Assembly (NCBI RefSeq): GCF_900111565.1
Contig: NZ_FOIK01000001.1
Location: forward strand, 2,201,309-2,265,308
Reading direction: 5' to 3'
Length of the DNA stretch: 64,000 nt
From: Paenibacillus sp. NFR01
GTDB lineage: Bacteria; Bacillota; Bacilli; Paenibacillales; Paenibacillaceae
Numbering within the stretch: the first letter of the stretch is position 1; each line of letters begins with the position of its first letter. This document shows, piece by piece, positions 7,811-16,995 of the stretch. A program made the position numbers and the translations under genes. The notes under the pieces are model-generated. The model saw only the letters and a program-made list of their open reading frames with translations. It was not told where the DNA came from and ran no database searches.

Positions 7811-9094
7811 TTAGTTGGCTAAATCAAGCGGGCCCGGCACCGGCACTTTGCGGCTGATTCGCGCACCCAGCTTCTGAAACAGCTTTTCGATTCCATCGTA
7901 ACCGCGGTCGATGTGATGCGCCTGCTCCACCACCGTCGTCCCTTGCGCGGCAAGTCCGGCAATCACCAGGGCCGCGCCGGCTCTCAAATCGGTCGCTTCT
8001 ACCGTGGCTCCGTACAAACGCTGAACGCCGCGGATAAACGCCCGGTTCAAATCCGTGGAAATGTCCGCCCCCATCCGGGCCATTTCCTCCACATGCTTGA
8101 AGCGTCCTTCAAAGACCGTTTCTTTGATTACGCTGAACCCGTCGGCCAGCGCAAGAAGCACCATCACCTGGGACTGCAGGTCAGTGGGAAACGAAGGATA
8201 CGGCGAAGTGACGATCCGTTCCACGGCACGCGGACGGCCCATGCAGCTGACATTAATTATATCATTGCATACGGTGATTTGAACACCGGCGCGGCGCAGC
8301 ACGTGAATCAGCGAATTCAGGTGGGTCGCATTTGTATGGGTCAGCGTGACGCTGCCCCGGGTTGCCGCCGCCGCGATCATCACCGTTCCGGCCACGATGC
8401 GGTCAGGGATCACTTCATACGTGCAGGCCGTCAGCTTGCGGACGCCGCGGATCGTAATCGTATCCGTTCCCGCCCCCATGATCTCTGCGCCCATCTGGTT
8501 CAGATAATTCTGCAAATCCTGGATTTCCGGCTCGCGCGCCGCTCCCGAAATCGTCGTCGTGCCCTCCGCCATCGCCGCCGCCATCATGATGTTCTCCGTT
8601 GCGCCGACGCTGGGATAGTCCAAATGGATGTCCGCTCCGGTAAGCTTGGCGGCCCGGCAGTGGATGCATCCGTTATTCTCTTCGATTTCGGTGCCCAGCA
8701 GCTTTAGACCCTCCAAATGAAGGTCTATCTTTCGTTCGCCGATCGCACAGCCTCCGGGCTGATAGATCGTGACTTCGCCGAATCTTGCAAGCAGCGGCCC
8801 CATCAGAAAAATCGAGGAGCGCATCTGGCGCATCAAATCCTCGGGAACATGGGATGTGGCAAGCATCGATGTATCGATGGTCACGGTTTCGTTCTCATGG
8901 GTTCCCCGGCAGCCCAGTCTCTCCAGGATGTTCAGCATCGTCTCGATGTCCAGCAGCTTCGGCACATTATGCAGTGAGTGAACTCCTTCGGCCAGCAGGC
9001 TTGCCGCCATAATCGGCAGGGCCGCGTTTTTTGCTCCATGGATACGAATGGTGCCGGACAGGGGAGTGCCGCCCTCAATCACCAATTTGTCCAA
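7811..9094 (-). CDS. murA: UDP-N-acetylglucosamine 1-carboxyvinyltransferase MurA
   Basis: 427 aa. It transfers enolpyruvate from PEP to UDP-GlcNAc, the first committed step of peptidoglycan synthesis. Seen: HGAKNAALPIMAASLL with the UDP-GlcNAc-binding Lys-Asn at 22-23, RSSIFLMGPLLARFG, and YQPGGCAIGERKIDLH with the active-site Cys at 116, the residue alkylated by fosfomycin; a Cys here predicts sensitivity. The start is a TTG at 9094 (DKLVIEGG) with GGAGGTGA six bases upstream; an upstream ATG at 9121 lacks a site. It lies in the place where Bacillus subtilis has murB. Confidence 0.97.
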   Translation of the reverse strand: MDKLVIEGGTPLSGTIRIHGAKNAALPIMAASLLAEGVHSLHNVPKLLDIETMLNILERLGCRGTHENETVTIDTSMLATSHVPEDLMRQMRSSIFLMGPLLARFGEVTIYQPGGCAIGERKIDLHLEGLKLLGTEIEENNGCIHCRAAKLTGADIHLDYPSVGATENIMMAAAMAEGTTTISGAAREPEIQDLQNYLNQMGAEIMGAGTDTITIRGVRKLTACTYEVIPDRIVAGTVMIAAAATRGSVTLTHTNATHLNSLIHVLRRAGVQITVCNDIINVSCMGRPRAVERIVTSPYPSFPTDLQSQVMVLLALADGFSVIKETVFEGRFKHVEEMARMGADISTDLNRAFIRGVQRLYGATVEATDLRAGAALVIAGLAAQGTTVVEQAHHIDRGYDGIEKLFQKLGARISRKVPVPGPLDLAN

Positions 9095-9378
9095 TGTATC
9101 ACCTCCGAGATTACCGCTCACCCACCACAGGCGCCTTCGGTGAAGGAAATCCGTGAAATGTGCGGGAGAGCCTCCCGCTTTCGCAGCTCACGGGCCGAAC
9201 GCGGCGCCATTTGGGTGATTGTCACGATTATAGGAATATCCTATGTTCATGACCCCGGGTGTGTGACAATGGACGGCAAGAAGGGCGGATGAGGAGGGTA
9301 ACGGCACGGTCAACCCTCGGAATAGTGAAAAAAAGGCTGGGCCATCCGCCGCTTACAACCGTAAGTAGGGAAGGCGGA

Positions 9379-10494
9379 TTACCCCTTCCCTGCTGCTGCC
9401 AGCCGGCGCAGCTCATCGACGACGATTGCCGCGGAGTCGCGTTTGCCGAGGCGGCGTGACGCCTCCGACATCCCCGCACGGAGCGCTTCGTCGGTAATGA
9501 TCCGCTGCACCGCCGCGTGCAGGCTCTGGCCGCTGAGATCCTTCTCCAGCACCACGACCGCTGCGCCTTCCGCCTCCAGCTGCCTTGCATTCGCTTCCTG
9601 GTGATTGTTCGTCACGTTCGGAGACGGAATCAGGACGGAGGGAATGCCCAGCGCCGTAATCTCGGCAAGAAAAGAAGCGCCGGCGCGGTTGACGATCAGC
9701 GACGTGCAGGCCAGCACCTCCGGCATATTGTGGATATACGGCAAAATATGCAGCCAGCTCGGCAGGTGGCCGAGCTTGGCGACGAGCGCCTTACGCGTGT
9801 CCTCGTAATAGGCTTCGCCGGTAACGTACACGTAGTGCGCCTTATTGTCCCGGCCGACGGCGGCGGCCATTTCAATCATCGCCTGATTGATCGCCCGCGC
9901 GCCTCCGCTGCCGCCGACGACCAGCACGACCGTGCTGCCGTCCGGAATGCCCAGCGAAGCGTAGCCGCGCTGCGGGGAGGCGGTCATGACCGTCGTTGCC
10001 CGGGGATTGCCGGTATAGATTACCCGTTTGCTGCCCGGGAAGGCCGACTCCGTGCCTTCAAAGCTGACGGCAACCGTATCGGCATACCGGCTTAAGAAGC
10101 GGTTCGTCAGCCCCGGAATCGCGTTCTGCTCATGAATGAGGGTCGGGATGCCCAGGCGTGAGGCGGCGTACACCACCGGCCCGCACACGTAGCCTCCGGT
10201 GCCGATGACGACGTCGGGTTTGAATTCCTTCAGCATTGCCTTGGAAGCCCGCACGCCCTTCAGAAAGCGCAGCACGGTCTTCACGTTGTCCATGGACAGC
10301 TTGCGCCGGAAGCCGGTAATGTCGATAGATTTAAAGGGGAGATTCTCCTGCGGGACCAGCTTGCTCTCCAGGCCGCGTTTGCCTCCGATATATAAAAATG
10401 CCGAGCCTTCCGCTTCCGCTTCCAGCTGTCTGGCGACGGCAACGGCGGGATAAATATGCCCTCCTGTGCCGCCACCGCTAAGTACGATACGCAT
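9379..10494 (-). CDS. murG: UDP-GlcNAc:lipid I N-acetylglucosaminyltransferase MurG
   Basis: 371 aa, a peripheral membrane GT28 enzyme that converts lipid I to lipid II. Seen: the N-terminal glycine-rich loop LSGGGTGGHIYPAVAVARQL, the second G-loop GTGGYVCGPVVYAA, LIHEQNAIPGLTNR, the C-domain loop VVGGSGGARAINQ, and NRAGASFLAEITALGIPSVLIPSP with the conserved Glu that contacts the sugar nucleotide. The ATG at 10494 has GAGGTGAT upstream. It begins 6 bp after spoVE. A 284-bp gap follows before murA, with a branched hairpin at about 9325-9385 and a T-run that may be a partial terminator. Confidence 0.97.
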   Translation of the reverse strand: MRIVLSGGGTGGHIYPAVAVARQLEAEAEGSAFLYIGGKRGLESKLVPQENLPFKSIDITGFRRKLSMDNVKTVLRFLKGVRASKAMLKEFKPDVVIGTGGYVCGPVVYAASRLGIPTLIHEQNAIPGLTNRFLSRYADTVAVSFEGTESAFPGSKRVIYTGNPRATTVMTASPQRGYASLGIPDGSTVVLVVGGSGGARAINQAMIEMAAAVGRDNKAHYVYVTGEAYYEDTRKALVAKLGHLPSWLHILPYIHNMPEVLACTSLIVNRAGASFLAEITALGIPSVLIPSPNVTNNHQEANARQLEAEGAAVVVLEKDLSGQSLHAAVQRIITDEALRAGMSEASRRLGKRDSAAIVVDELRRLAAAGKG

Positions 10495-10500
10495 AAACGA

Positions 10501-11598
10501 TCACCTCGCGTGACGGGATAAATTCAGTAATATGCCGAGCGCCGTAAGCATCAGGGTCAGCGACGAGCCGCCATAGCTGATCAGCGGCAGCGTAATGCCC
10601 GTAACGGGCATCATGCCGATGACCACGCCGATATTGATGATGACCTGCACGGCCACCATGCACACGATGCCGACGGCAAGATAACTTCCGAACCGGTCGG
10701 GAAGACTCATCGCCACCCTCATGCCCCGCCAGATCAGGATCAAGAACAGGATCAGCACGATCAGTCCCCCGATAAATCCGAGTTCCTCGGCCAATATAGA
10801 AAAAATAAAGTCGGTCTGCGGCTCCGGCACATAGCTGTATTTCTGCCGGCTCATGCCCAGCCCGAGGCCGCCCAGGCCGCCCGGCCCGATGGCGTACAGC
10901 GATTGGATGATCTGATAGCCTTTGCCGAGCGGATCGGACCACGGATCGAGAAATGCCGTAATCCGCTGAAGCCGGTAAGGCGCCGCGGCGATCAGGCCGG
11001 CAAAGCCGGCGACGCCGAGGGCGCCGAGCGACATAAGATGCTTCATCCGCGCGCCGGCGGTGAAGATCATCATCAGCGCCGCACCGAACATCACGGTGCC
11101 GGTGCCGAGATCGGGCTGGAGCATAATGAGTGCAAAAGCCGAGCCGATCAGCGCCAGCGGGGGCAGCAGCCCGCGCGTAAAGGTGGAGATGTCGTAGTCG
11201 TCCTGTCCCAGCCATTTGGCGAGAAACAGAATCATCCCCATCTTCATGAATTCGGAAGGCTGGATACCGAACGAGCTGATGCCGAGCCAGCTCCGCGCGC
11301 CTCCGCGCACGACCCCGATGCCGGGAATCAGGACGATGATGAGCAGAAAAAAGCAAACGATCAGCGCCGGCCGGGCCAGCTTTTTCAGCAGCAGATAATC
11401 GGTATTTGCCGTGACAAACATCGCGCCAAGGCCAAGTCCGGCAAACAGCAGCTGCCGCTTCACAAAATAAAACGAATCACCATAATTGCGGAAGCCCAAA
11501 ACAGACCCGGCGCTGTACACCATTACCATGCCGATCGCGAGCAGGGCCAGAATCGGGATCAGCAGCCATATATCGGGCGCATGACGGGTTTTGTTCAT
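10501..11598 (-). CDS. spoVE: SEDS-family peptidoglycan polymerase SpoVE/FtsW
   Basis: About 365 aa with around ten membrane helices. SEDS proteins polymerise lipid II together with a class B PBP partner. Seen: GMVMVYSAGS, GGARSWLGISSFGIQPSEFMK with the conserved extracellular loop, MLQPDLGTGTVM, DPWSDPLGKGYQIIQSLYAI, and TGITLPLISYGGSS near the end. Position between murD and murG matches spoVE of Bacillus subtilis. There is no second ftsW in the window, so it may also serve vegetative division; sequence alone cannot decide. I chose the ATG at 11598 because AGAGGTG lies eight bases upstream. Confidence 0.94.
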   Translation of the reverse strand: MNKTRHAPDIWLLIPILALLAIGMVMVYSAGSVLGFRNYGDSFYFVKRQLLFAGLGLGAMFVTANTDYLLLKKLARPALIVCFFLLIIVLIPGIGVVRGGARSWLGISSFGIQPSEFMKMGMILFLAKWLGQDDYDISTFTRGLLPPLALIGSAFALIMLQPDLGTGTVMFGAALMMIFTAGARMKHLMSLGALGVAGFAGLIAAAPYRLQRITAFLDPWSDPLGKGYQIIQSLYAIGPGGLGGLGLGMSRQKYSYVPEPQTDFIFSILAEELGFIGGLIVLILFLILIWRGMRVAMSLPDRFGSYLAVGIVCMVAVQVIINIGVVIGMMPVTGITLPLISYGGSSLTLMLTALGILLNLSRHAR

Positions 11599-11647
11599 CT
11601 GGAGCACACCTCTTGCATCCGTAGTAGGGGCTTATCCACCCCCCTAC

Positions 11648-13066
11648 TTAAAGGTTATGCACCGCCTCTTTAAAAATACGCCCGCGCTCCTCATAGGATG
11701 TGAACATATCCCAGCTGGCGCAGGCCGGCGACAGCAGTACGATATCTCCGGCTTCCGCCAGCGCGGAAGCTTCGCGTACGGCGGCCTCCAGGACGGCGGC
11801 GGCGCTATCCCCAGTATCGACCAGGGAAATGGTCTTTACACCCGCCAACTGCGCCACATGCGCCAGCTTGTCCTTCGTCTGCCCCAGCGCCACCATAGCC
11901 TTCACGCCGCCGAGGACAGGCAGCAGCTCCATGTAATCGGAGCCGCGGTCCAGTCCGCCGGCGATCAGCACCACCGGCTGGCGGAACGAGCCCAGCGCCA
12001 TCGCCGTCGCCTTCGAATTGGTAGCTTTGGAGTTGTTGTAATAGGCAGCTCCGGCCTTGTCAGCGACATATTCAAGCCGGTGCTCGACGCCGCGGAAGGT
12101 TGCCAATACTCCGGCCAGCACTGCCGGGTCCGCGCCAGCGGCGATCGCGATGCCGCAAGCGGCCAGCGCGTTCTCGACATTGAAGCGGCCGGGCAGCACA
12201 ATGGAGTCTACGTCCGCGATGACCGTCTCGCTTTCGCTGTAATCGCGGTAGATGATCTGCCGTTTCAGTCCATCCTCCACATCCGGGACATAGGAAGGAC
12301 GCACGAAGATGCCCTGCACCAGCTCCTCGGTCATGGAGAACGGCAAAATGCCCGCCTTCACATAAGGCACCAGCTCGCGGCAGACCGGATCATCCCAGTT
12401 CAGCACCGCGGTATCGCCCGGTCCCTGATTGGCGAACAGTTTCGCTTTGGAGTCGATATAATCCTGCATGTCGCCATGGTAGTCGAGATGCGTTTCCGCC
12501 AGATTCAGCATTGCCCCGACCTTCGGCCGGAACTCTTGCGTCCCCTTGAGCTGGAAGCTGCTCAGTTCGACGACCAGCCAATTGCCGTCCGAGGCCTCCT
12601 GCGCCGCCTGGCAAAGCGGCGTACCGATGTTGCCGGCGACGATCGGATTCATGCCCGCCGCCTCCAGCATGCGGCCGACCCAGGTCGTCGTAGTTGTTTT
12701 ACCGTTAGAGCCGGTGATGCCGATGATGGGTGCCGAGGTCAGCCTGTAGGCAACCTCCACTTCGGTCACCACTTCGATGCCCAGTTCAAGCGCGCGCGCC
12801 ACCGGCGGCGCAAAATAAGGGATGCCCGGATTTTTGACCACAAGGCGAACGCCTTCATGAATCAGTCCGTCCGGGTGTCCCCCGCAAATAACAGAAATGC
12901 CCAAAGCCTCCAATTCGGAAGCTTCGGGACTCTGATCTCTTTCTTTTTTATCGTTGACCGTCACTATGGCGCCATGCTCATGCAGCACCTTGGCGACCTG
13001 GACGCCGCTTTTGGCCAGCCCCAGGACGACAACTTCTTCCCCACGGTACGAATCCGGATGTCTCAT
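11648..13066 (-). CDS. murD: UDP-N-acetylmuramoyl-alanine:D-glutamate ligase MurD
   Basis: 472 aa cytoplasmic Mur ligase that adds D-Glu to UDP-MurNAc-L-Ala. Layout: Rossmann-like N-domain (VVVLGLAKSGVQVAKVL), central ATPase domain with P-loop GITGSNGKTTTTTWVG, the Mg-binding NLAETHLDYHGDMQDYIDSK stretch, and a C-domain containing FRGVEHRLEYV and LIAGGLDRGSDY. The ATG at 13066 has AAGGGG upstream. It starts 3 bp after the mraY stop, implying tight coupling. Confidence 0.98.
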   Translation of the reverse strand: MRHPDSYRGEEVVVLGLAKSGVQVAKVLHEHGAIVTVNDKKERDQSPEASELEALGISVICGGHPDGLIHEGVRLVVKNPGIPYFAPPVARALELGIEVVTEVEVAYRLTSAPIIGITGSNGKTTTTTWVGRMLEAAGMNPIVAGNIGTPLCQAAQEASDGNWLVVELSSFQLKGTQEFRPKVGAMLNLAETHLDYHGDMQDYIDSKAKLFANQGPGDTAVLNWDDPVCRELVPYVKAGILPFSMTEELVQGIFVRPSYVPDVEDGLKRQIIYRDYSESETVIADVDSIVLPGRFNVENALAACGIAIAAGADPAVLAGVLATFRGVEHRLEYVADKAGAAYYNNSKATNSKATAMALGSFRQPVVLIAGGLDRGSDYMELLPVLGGVKAMVALGQTKDKLAHVAQLAGVKTISLVDTGDSAAAVLEAAVREASALAEAGDIVLLSPACASWDMFTSYEERGRIFKEAVHNL

Positions 13067-13068
13067 TG

Positions 13069-14034
13069 CTACAACCCCTTGCTAAGATATAGTCCGATGG
13101 CCGCAAGCACCACGCCGACCAACCAGAATGAAGTGACGACGCGCCATTCCGACCAGCCCCCCAGCTCAAAATGGTGATGGATCGGGCTCATGCGGAAAAT
13201 CCGCTTGCCGCGGCTTTTGAACGAAGCAACCTGCAGGATGACCGACAGCATTTCGATGACAAATACGCCTCCGATGACGACGAACAGCAGCTCCGTTTTG
13301 GTGACGATGGCGATCGCCCCGATAACGCCGCCGATGCCGAAGGACCCGAAGTCGCCCATAAACACTTTCGCCGGATGGGCATTGAATACAAGGAAGCCGA
13401 GCACTGCTCCGATCATCGCCGCCGCACTGACGCCGGCTGCAATCGAAGTCGCCTGCATCGCCACTACTGCAAAGGCGGCCAGCGCGACCGCACTGACGCC
13501 GGACAAAAGTCCGTCCACGCCGTCGGTGAAATTCACGGCGTTCGTGACTGCCATCATCATCAGAATAATGAACGGATAGTAGAACCATGGCCCCCAGTCG
13601 AAGTCGGCGCCCGTTCCGGGAATGCTGATTCCGGTATCATGGCCGGCGTGGATCAGGATGGCGCACAGCGCAGCTCCCACAACGAGTTGCCCGAGCAGCT
13701 TCTGGCGGGGCGTCAGCCCGAGGGAACGCTTGAAGACGATTTTGATGTAATCGTCGAGAAAACCGATCAGGCCGTAGCCCAGAGTAGAGACAAGCAGCAC
13801 GTAAAAGTTCGAATCCACCACGGAAAATTTCAGGAACGACAAGGTGAAGGCGATCATAATGATGATCCCGCCCATCGTCGGCGTTCCCGCCTTTTTGAGA
13901 TGGCTTTGCGGTCCGTCGTCGCGCACCTGCTGGCCGAATTTCAGTCGGCGCAGCAGCGGAATGAACAAAGGAGCGGCAATGACCGCAAGGATAAAGGAAA
14001 CGGCGGCTGTCAGTAGCAATAGTTGATAATCCAT
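13069..14034 (-). CDS. mraY: Phospho-N-acetylmuramoyl-pentapeptide transferase MraY
   Basis: 321 aa polytopic membrane enzyme, about ten helices, that makes lipid I from UDP-MurNAc-pentapeptide and undecaprenyl phosphate. Seen: TPTMGGIIIMIAFT, LGFLDDYIKI with the DD motif for Mg, NAVNFTDGVDGLLSG, FMGDFGSFGIGG, and the C-terminal MSPIHHHFELGGWSE His cluster. The start at 14034 (MDYQLLLL) has GGAGGGGGTG upstream; the longer reading to 14076 lacks one. It lies between murF and murD. Confidence 0.98.
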   Translation of the reverse strand: MDYQLLLLTAAVSFILAVIAAPLFIPLLRRLKFGQQVRDDGPQSHLKKAGTPTMGGIIIMIAFTLSFLKFSVVDSNFYVLLVSTLGYGLIGFLDDYIKIVFKRSLGLTPRQKLLGQLVVGAALCAILIHAGHDTGISIPGTGADFDWGPWFYYPFIILMMMAVTNAVNFTDGVDGLLSGVSAVALAAFAVVAMQATSIAAGVSAAAMIGAVLGFLVFNAHPAKVFMGDFGSFGIGGVIGAIAIVTKTELLFVVIGGVFVIEMLSVILQVASFKSRGKRIFRMSPIHHHFELGGWSEWRVVTSFWLVGVVLAAIGLYLSKGL

Positions 14035-14050
14035 GGGTACACCCCCTCCG

Positions 14051-15460
14051 TCAATGTTGTCCCGCCGGGGACGCATCGTCCAGACGATGCAGCACTTCCT
14101 CGAGGCGCATGCCCCGGGAAGCCTTGAACAAAATCATATCTTTAGCGCCGCAGCGCGCTTTGAGTTCGGCGGCCAGCGCTTCTTTATCGGTAAAAGCAAA
14201 CACGCGTTCCGGACCGAACCTTTCGGCAGCCGTTCCGGCGATGGAAGCCGCCAGCGGCCCGTACGTATATACCGCGTCGACCCGCGCGGGGTCGAGATAA
14301 CGGCCGATCTCCTGGTGGAACCGCACTTCGTCCGGCCCGAGTTCCAGCATGTCCCCCAGCACGGCGATTCGTGCGCCGGCATTTTTGCCGGCCTGCAGAA
14401 CATCGATTGCCGCCTTCATCGAAGTGGGACTGGCATTGTAGGCATCGTTCAGAAGCGTCAGGCCGGAAGCGGTCGTGATGACTTCGATCCGCATGCCGGT
14501 CAGCTTCAGCCCCCGGAGCCCTTCGGCGATTTCTTCATCCCCAACGCTGAAATGAGCGGCAACCGCCAGCGCAGCCAGAGCGTTAATAACGTTATGGCTC
14601 CCCGGAAGAGGCAGCGAGAACGCCTGCTCCGCGTGCCGGTATGACGTAAACGTCATGCCGCCGTCATGGTTCATCAGGCCGGTCGGATAATCGTCGTTGC
14701 CTTCGGCATGGCCGAACCGGAAGGTTCGCATGCCTTCCGGCGCCCGGAACGACGGCTCGCCCATCACTTCCGCGAGGAGCGGTTCATCGCCGTTGTAGAT
14801 CAGCAGGCCGCCGGGCTTCAAACCTTCGGCGATCTCCAGCTTGGCGCGCGCGATCTCTTTGCGCGAGCCGAGCTGCAGCAGATGGGATTCTCCGATATTC
14901 GTGATGACTGCCACGTCAGGCGGCGCCAGCCGGGCCAGGAGGGCAATTTCGCCGCGCGAGCTCATGCCCATCTCCAGCACGGCGATCTGCGTATCTTCCC
15001 GCATCGAGAGAAGAGTCAGCGGCAGGCCGATATGGTTATTGAAGTTGCCTTGCGTTTTATGCACTTTGTAGGACTTCTCAAGGACGGCCGTAATCATGTC
15101 CTTCGTAGTGGTCTTGCCGTTGCTGCCCGTCACGGCCACCACATGCGGCGCCAGCCGGGCCAGGTATGCCGATGCCAGGCGCTGGAGCGCAGCCAGCGTA
15201 TCGTCGACCATCAGCACGGCGCCTTCCGGCGCGCCGTCCCTGCCGCGCTGCCACAACGTGGCCGCAGCGCCCTGCTGCAGCGCTGCCGCCCCATAGTCGT
15301 GGCCGTCGAAGCGTTCGCCGGCCAGCGGGACAAACAGGCAGTCCGCGGTTATTTTGCGGGAATCGGTCACGACTCCGGATATTCGGGTATGAAGATCAGC
15401 CGCCGGAGAAAGCTCTCCTCCGCACATGGCGGCGATTTCGGACAATGTTCTTGTTATCAC
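14051..15460 (-). CDS. murF: UDP-MurNAc-tripeptide:D-Ala-D-Ala ligase MurF
   Basis: 469 aa Mur ligase that completes the pentapeptide precursor. Seen: FVPLAGERFDGHDYGAAALQ in the N-domain, P-loop AVTGSNGKTTTKDMI, TQGNFNNHIGLPLTLL, TNIGESHLLQLGSRKEIARA, and LNDAYNASPTSMKAAIDVL, the MurF C-domain signature. The start is a GTG at 15460 overlapping the murE stop as GTGA, so translation is probably coupled. In Bacillus subtilis murF lies elsewhere, so its presence here is the more ancestral dcw arrangement. Confidence 0.97.
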   Translation of the reverse strand: MITRTLSEIAAMCGGELSPAADLHTRISGVVTDSRKITADCLFVPLAGERFDGHDYGAAALQQGAAATLWQRGRDGAPEGAVLMVDDTLAALQRLASAYLARLAPHVVAVTGSNGKTTTKDMITAVLEKSYKVHKTQGNFNNHIGLPLTLLSMREDTQIAVLEMGMSSRGEIALLARLAPPDVAVITNIGESHLLQLGSRKEIARAKLEIAEGLKPGGLLIYNGDEPLLAEVMGEPSFRAPEGMRTFRFGHAEGNDDYPTGLMNHDGGMTFTSYRHAEQAFSLPLPGSHNVINALAALAVAAHFSVGDEEIAEGLRGLKLTGMRIEVITTASGLTLLNDAYNASPTSMKAAIDVLQAGKNAGARIAVLGDMLELGPDEVRFHQEIGRYLDPARVDAVYTYGPLAASIAGTAAERFGPERVFAFTDKEALAAELKARCGAKDMILFKASRGMRLEEVLHRLDDASPAGQH

Positions 15461-16944
15461 TGGCTTCGGCCCCTTATCACTTCTTTGGCGACCAGACGGT
15501 CATCGAAATCAAATACCTTTCCGCCGATCAGCTGGTAGGTTTCATGCCCCTTCCCCGCAATCAATACTACATCGGCAGGGCTTGCCATTTCAACCGCTTT
15601 GCGGATCGCATCACGCCGGTCCGGAATCATTTCGTACCGTGCCGGGTCCACGCCGTCTTCCACCAGTCCCGCTTCGATATCCTTCAGGATCAGCAGCGGA
15701 TCTTCCGTCCGCGGATTGTCGGAGGTGACGATCACGCTGTCGCTGTATTTGGCGGCGATCTTGCCCATCAGCGGGCGTTTCGTCCGGTCGCGGTCTCCGC
15801 CGCAGCCGAACACGGTCAACACTTTGCCGGTGGCGAATTCCGTCACGGCCCGCAGTACGTTTTCCAGGCCGTCCGGCGTATGGGCATAGTCCACGATCAC
15901 CGCAAAATCCTGTCCTGCGTCCACCGATTCCACCCGGCCGGCGACGCCTTCCACCGCCTCAAGGCTGGCTTTGATCTCTGCAAGCGGCACATCCTCCAGC
16001 AGCGCGGCGGTCAATGCGGCAAGGGCATTGTAGACATTGAATTTGCCGACCATTTTCAGCGAGATATCGGTCTCCCCTTTAAACGTCTCCACATGGAAAA
16101 ATGTTCCTTTTGCCGTAATGGAGATTTGCGATGCCCGGACATTCGCCGGCTTGTCGATTCCATATGTAATGACCTCGGCTGCAGTTTGCGCGGCAAAGTA
16201 TTCGCCGGCCTCATCGTCCGCGTTCAGCACGGCATACTTGCGTTCTTCCTTCCAAGGCGAAGTCACGTTGCCCAGCCGGGAGAAGAAAAGCGCCTTTGCG
16301 GCCCGATACTCTTCCATCGTATGGTGATAATCCAGATGGTCCTGAGTCAAATTGGTAAAAATCGCGGTCCGGTAATCGGTCCCCTTCACCCGGCCCTGTA
16401 CCAGGGCATGCGAGGACACTTCCATCACGCAGCACTGCACGCCCTTCTGGGTCATATCATGCAGCGAGCGCTGCAGCTCCAGCGATTCCTGCGTCGTGCC
16501 GGACATCGGATAATCCTGGCCGTCGTAGCGCATCTGGATCGTACCGATCAAGCCGGTCTTGATGCCGTGGTCTTCCATGATCCGTTCGATCAAATAGGTG
16601 GTTGTCGTTTTCCCGTTCGTGCCGGTCACGCCGATCATCTTCATCTTGCTGCTCGGAAAGCCGAAGAAAGCGTTGGACATGACCGCCATAGCATAACGGC
16701 TGTCGTCCACGACGATCTGCGGCAGCTCCACGTCAAGCCGCCGTTCGCAGACCAGCGCGGCCGCCCCGCTCGCGGCCGCCTGCGAGGCATAATCATGCCC
16801 GTCGACCGTATGACCCGGCAAACAGATGAAGATGTCCCCGGCCTTGACTTTGCGCGAGTCGATCTGCAGGCCGGAAATTTCGGTCTCTCCGTCCCCGTAC
16901 ACCCGGGCGGTTGCCAGACAGGCGCTTAATTCACTAACTTTCAT
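15457..16944 (-). CDS. murE: UDP-MurNAc-dipeptide:meso-diaminopimelate ligase MurE
   Basis: 495 aa. It adds the third amino acid to the stem peptide. Seen: P-loop GVTGTNGKTTTTYLIE, NLTQDHLDYHHTMEEYRAAK, and TSDNPRTEDPLLIL. DNPR is the motif that binds meso-diaminopimelate in MurE of DAP-type walls (Lys-type enzymes carry a different motif). This predicts A1-gamma peptidoglycan. Start chosen at the ATG 16944 (MKVSELSACL) with GAGGG seven bases upstream; the ATG at 16950 abuts that site. It follows spoVD by 51 bp. Confidence 0.97.
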   Translation of the reverse strand: MKVSELSACLATARVYGDGETEISGLQIDSRKVKAGDIFICLPGHTVDGHDYASQAAASGAAALVCERRLDVELPQIVVDDSRYAMAVMSNAFFGFPSSKMKMIGVTGTNGKTTTTYLIERIMEDHGIKTGLIGTIQMRYDGQDYPMSGTTQESLELQRSLHDMTQKGVQCCVMEVSSHALVQGRVKGTDYRTAIFTNLTQDHLDYHHTMEEYRAAKALFFSRLGNVTSPWKEERKYAVLNADDEAGEYFAAQTAAEVITYGIDKPANVRASQISITAKGTFFHVETFKGETDISLKMVGKFNVYNALAALTAALLEDVPLAEIKASLEAVEGVAGRVESVDAGQDFAVIVDYAHTPDGLENVLRAVTEFATGKVLTVFGCGGDRDRTKRPLMGKIAAKYSDSVIVTSDNPRTEDPLLILKDIEAGLVEDGVDPARYEMIPDRRDAIRKAVEMASPADVVLIAGKGHETYQLIGGKVFDFDDRLVAKEVIRGRSQ

Positions 16945-16995
16945 AACCATCCCTCACTCTACATTTTCGGATATCAAACCGCTCCATATACCTCA

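Noticed and set aside
9325..9385. Strong terminator after murG
   Set aside because: ATCCGCC/GGCGGAT arms and a T-run exist, but nine bases separate the stem from the T-run and the stem is branched. Only mentioned in the murG entry.
11591..13177. Long plus-strand open frame opposite murD
   Set aside because: Antisense shadow. murD on the other strand has all Mur-ligase motifs.
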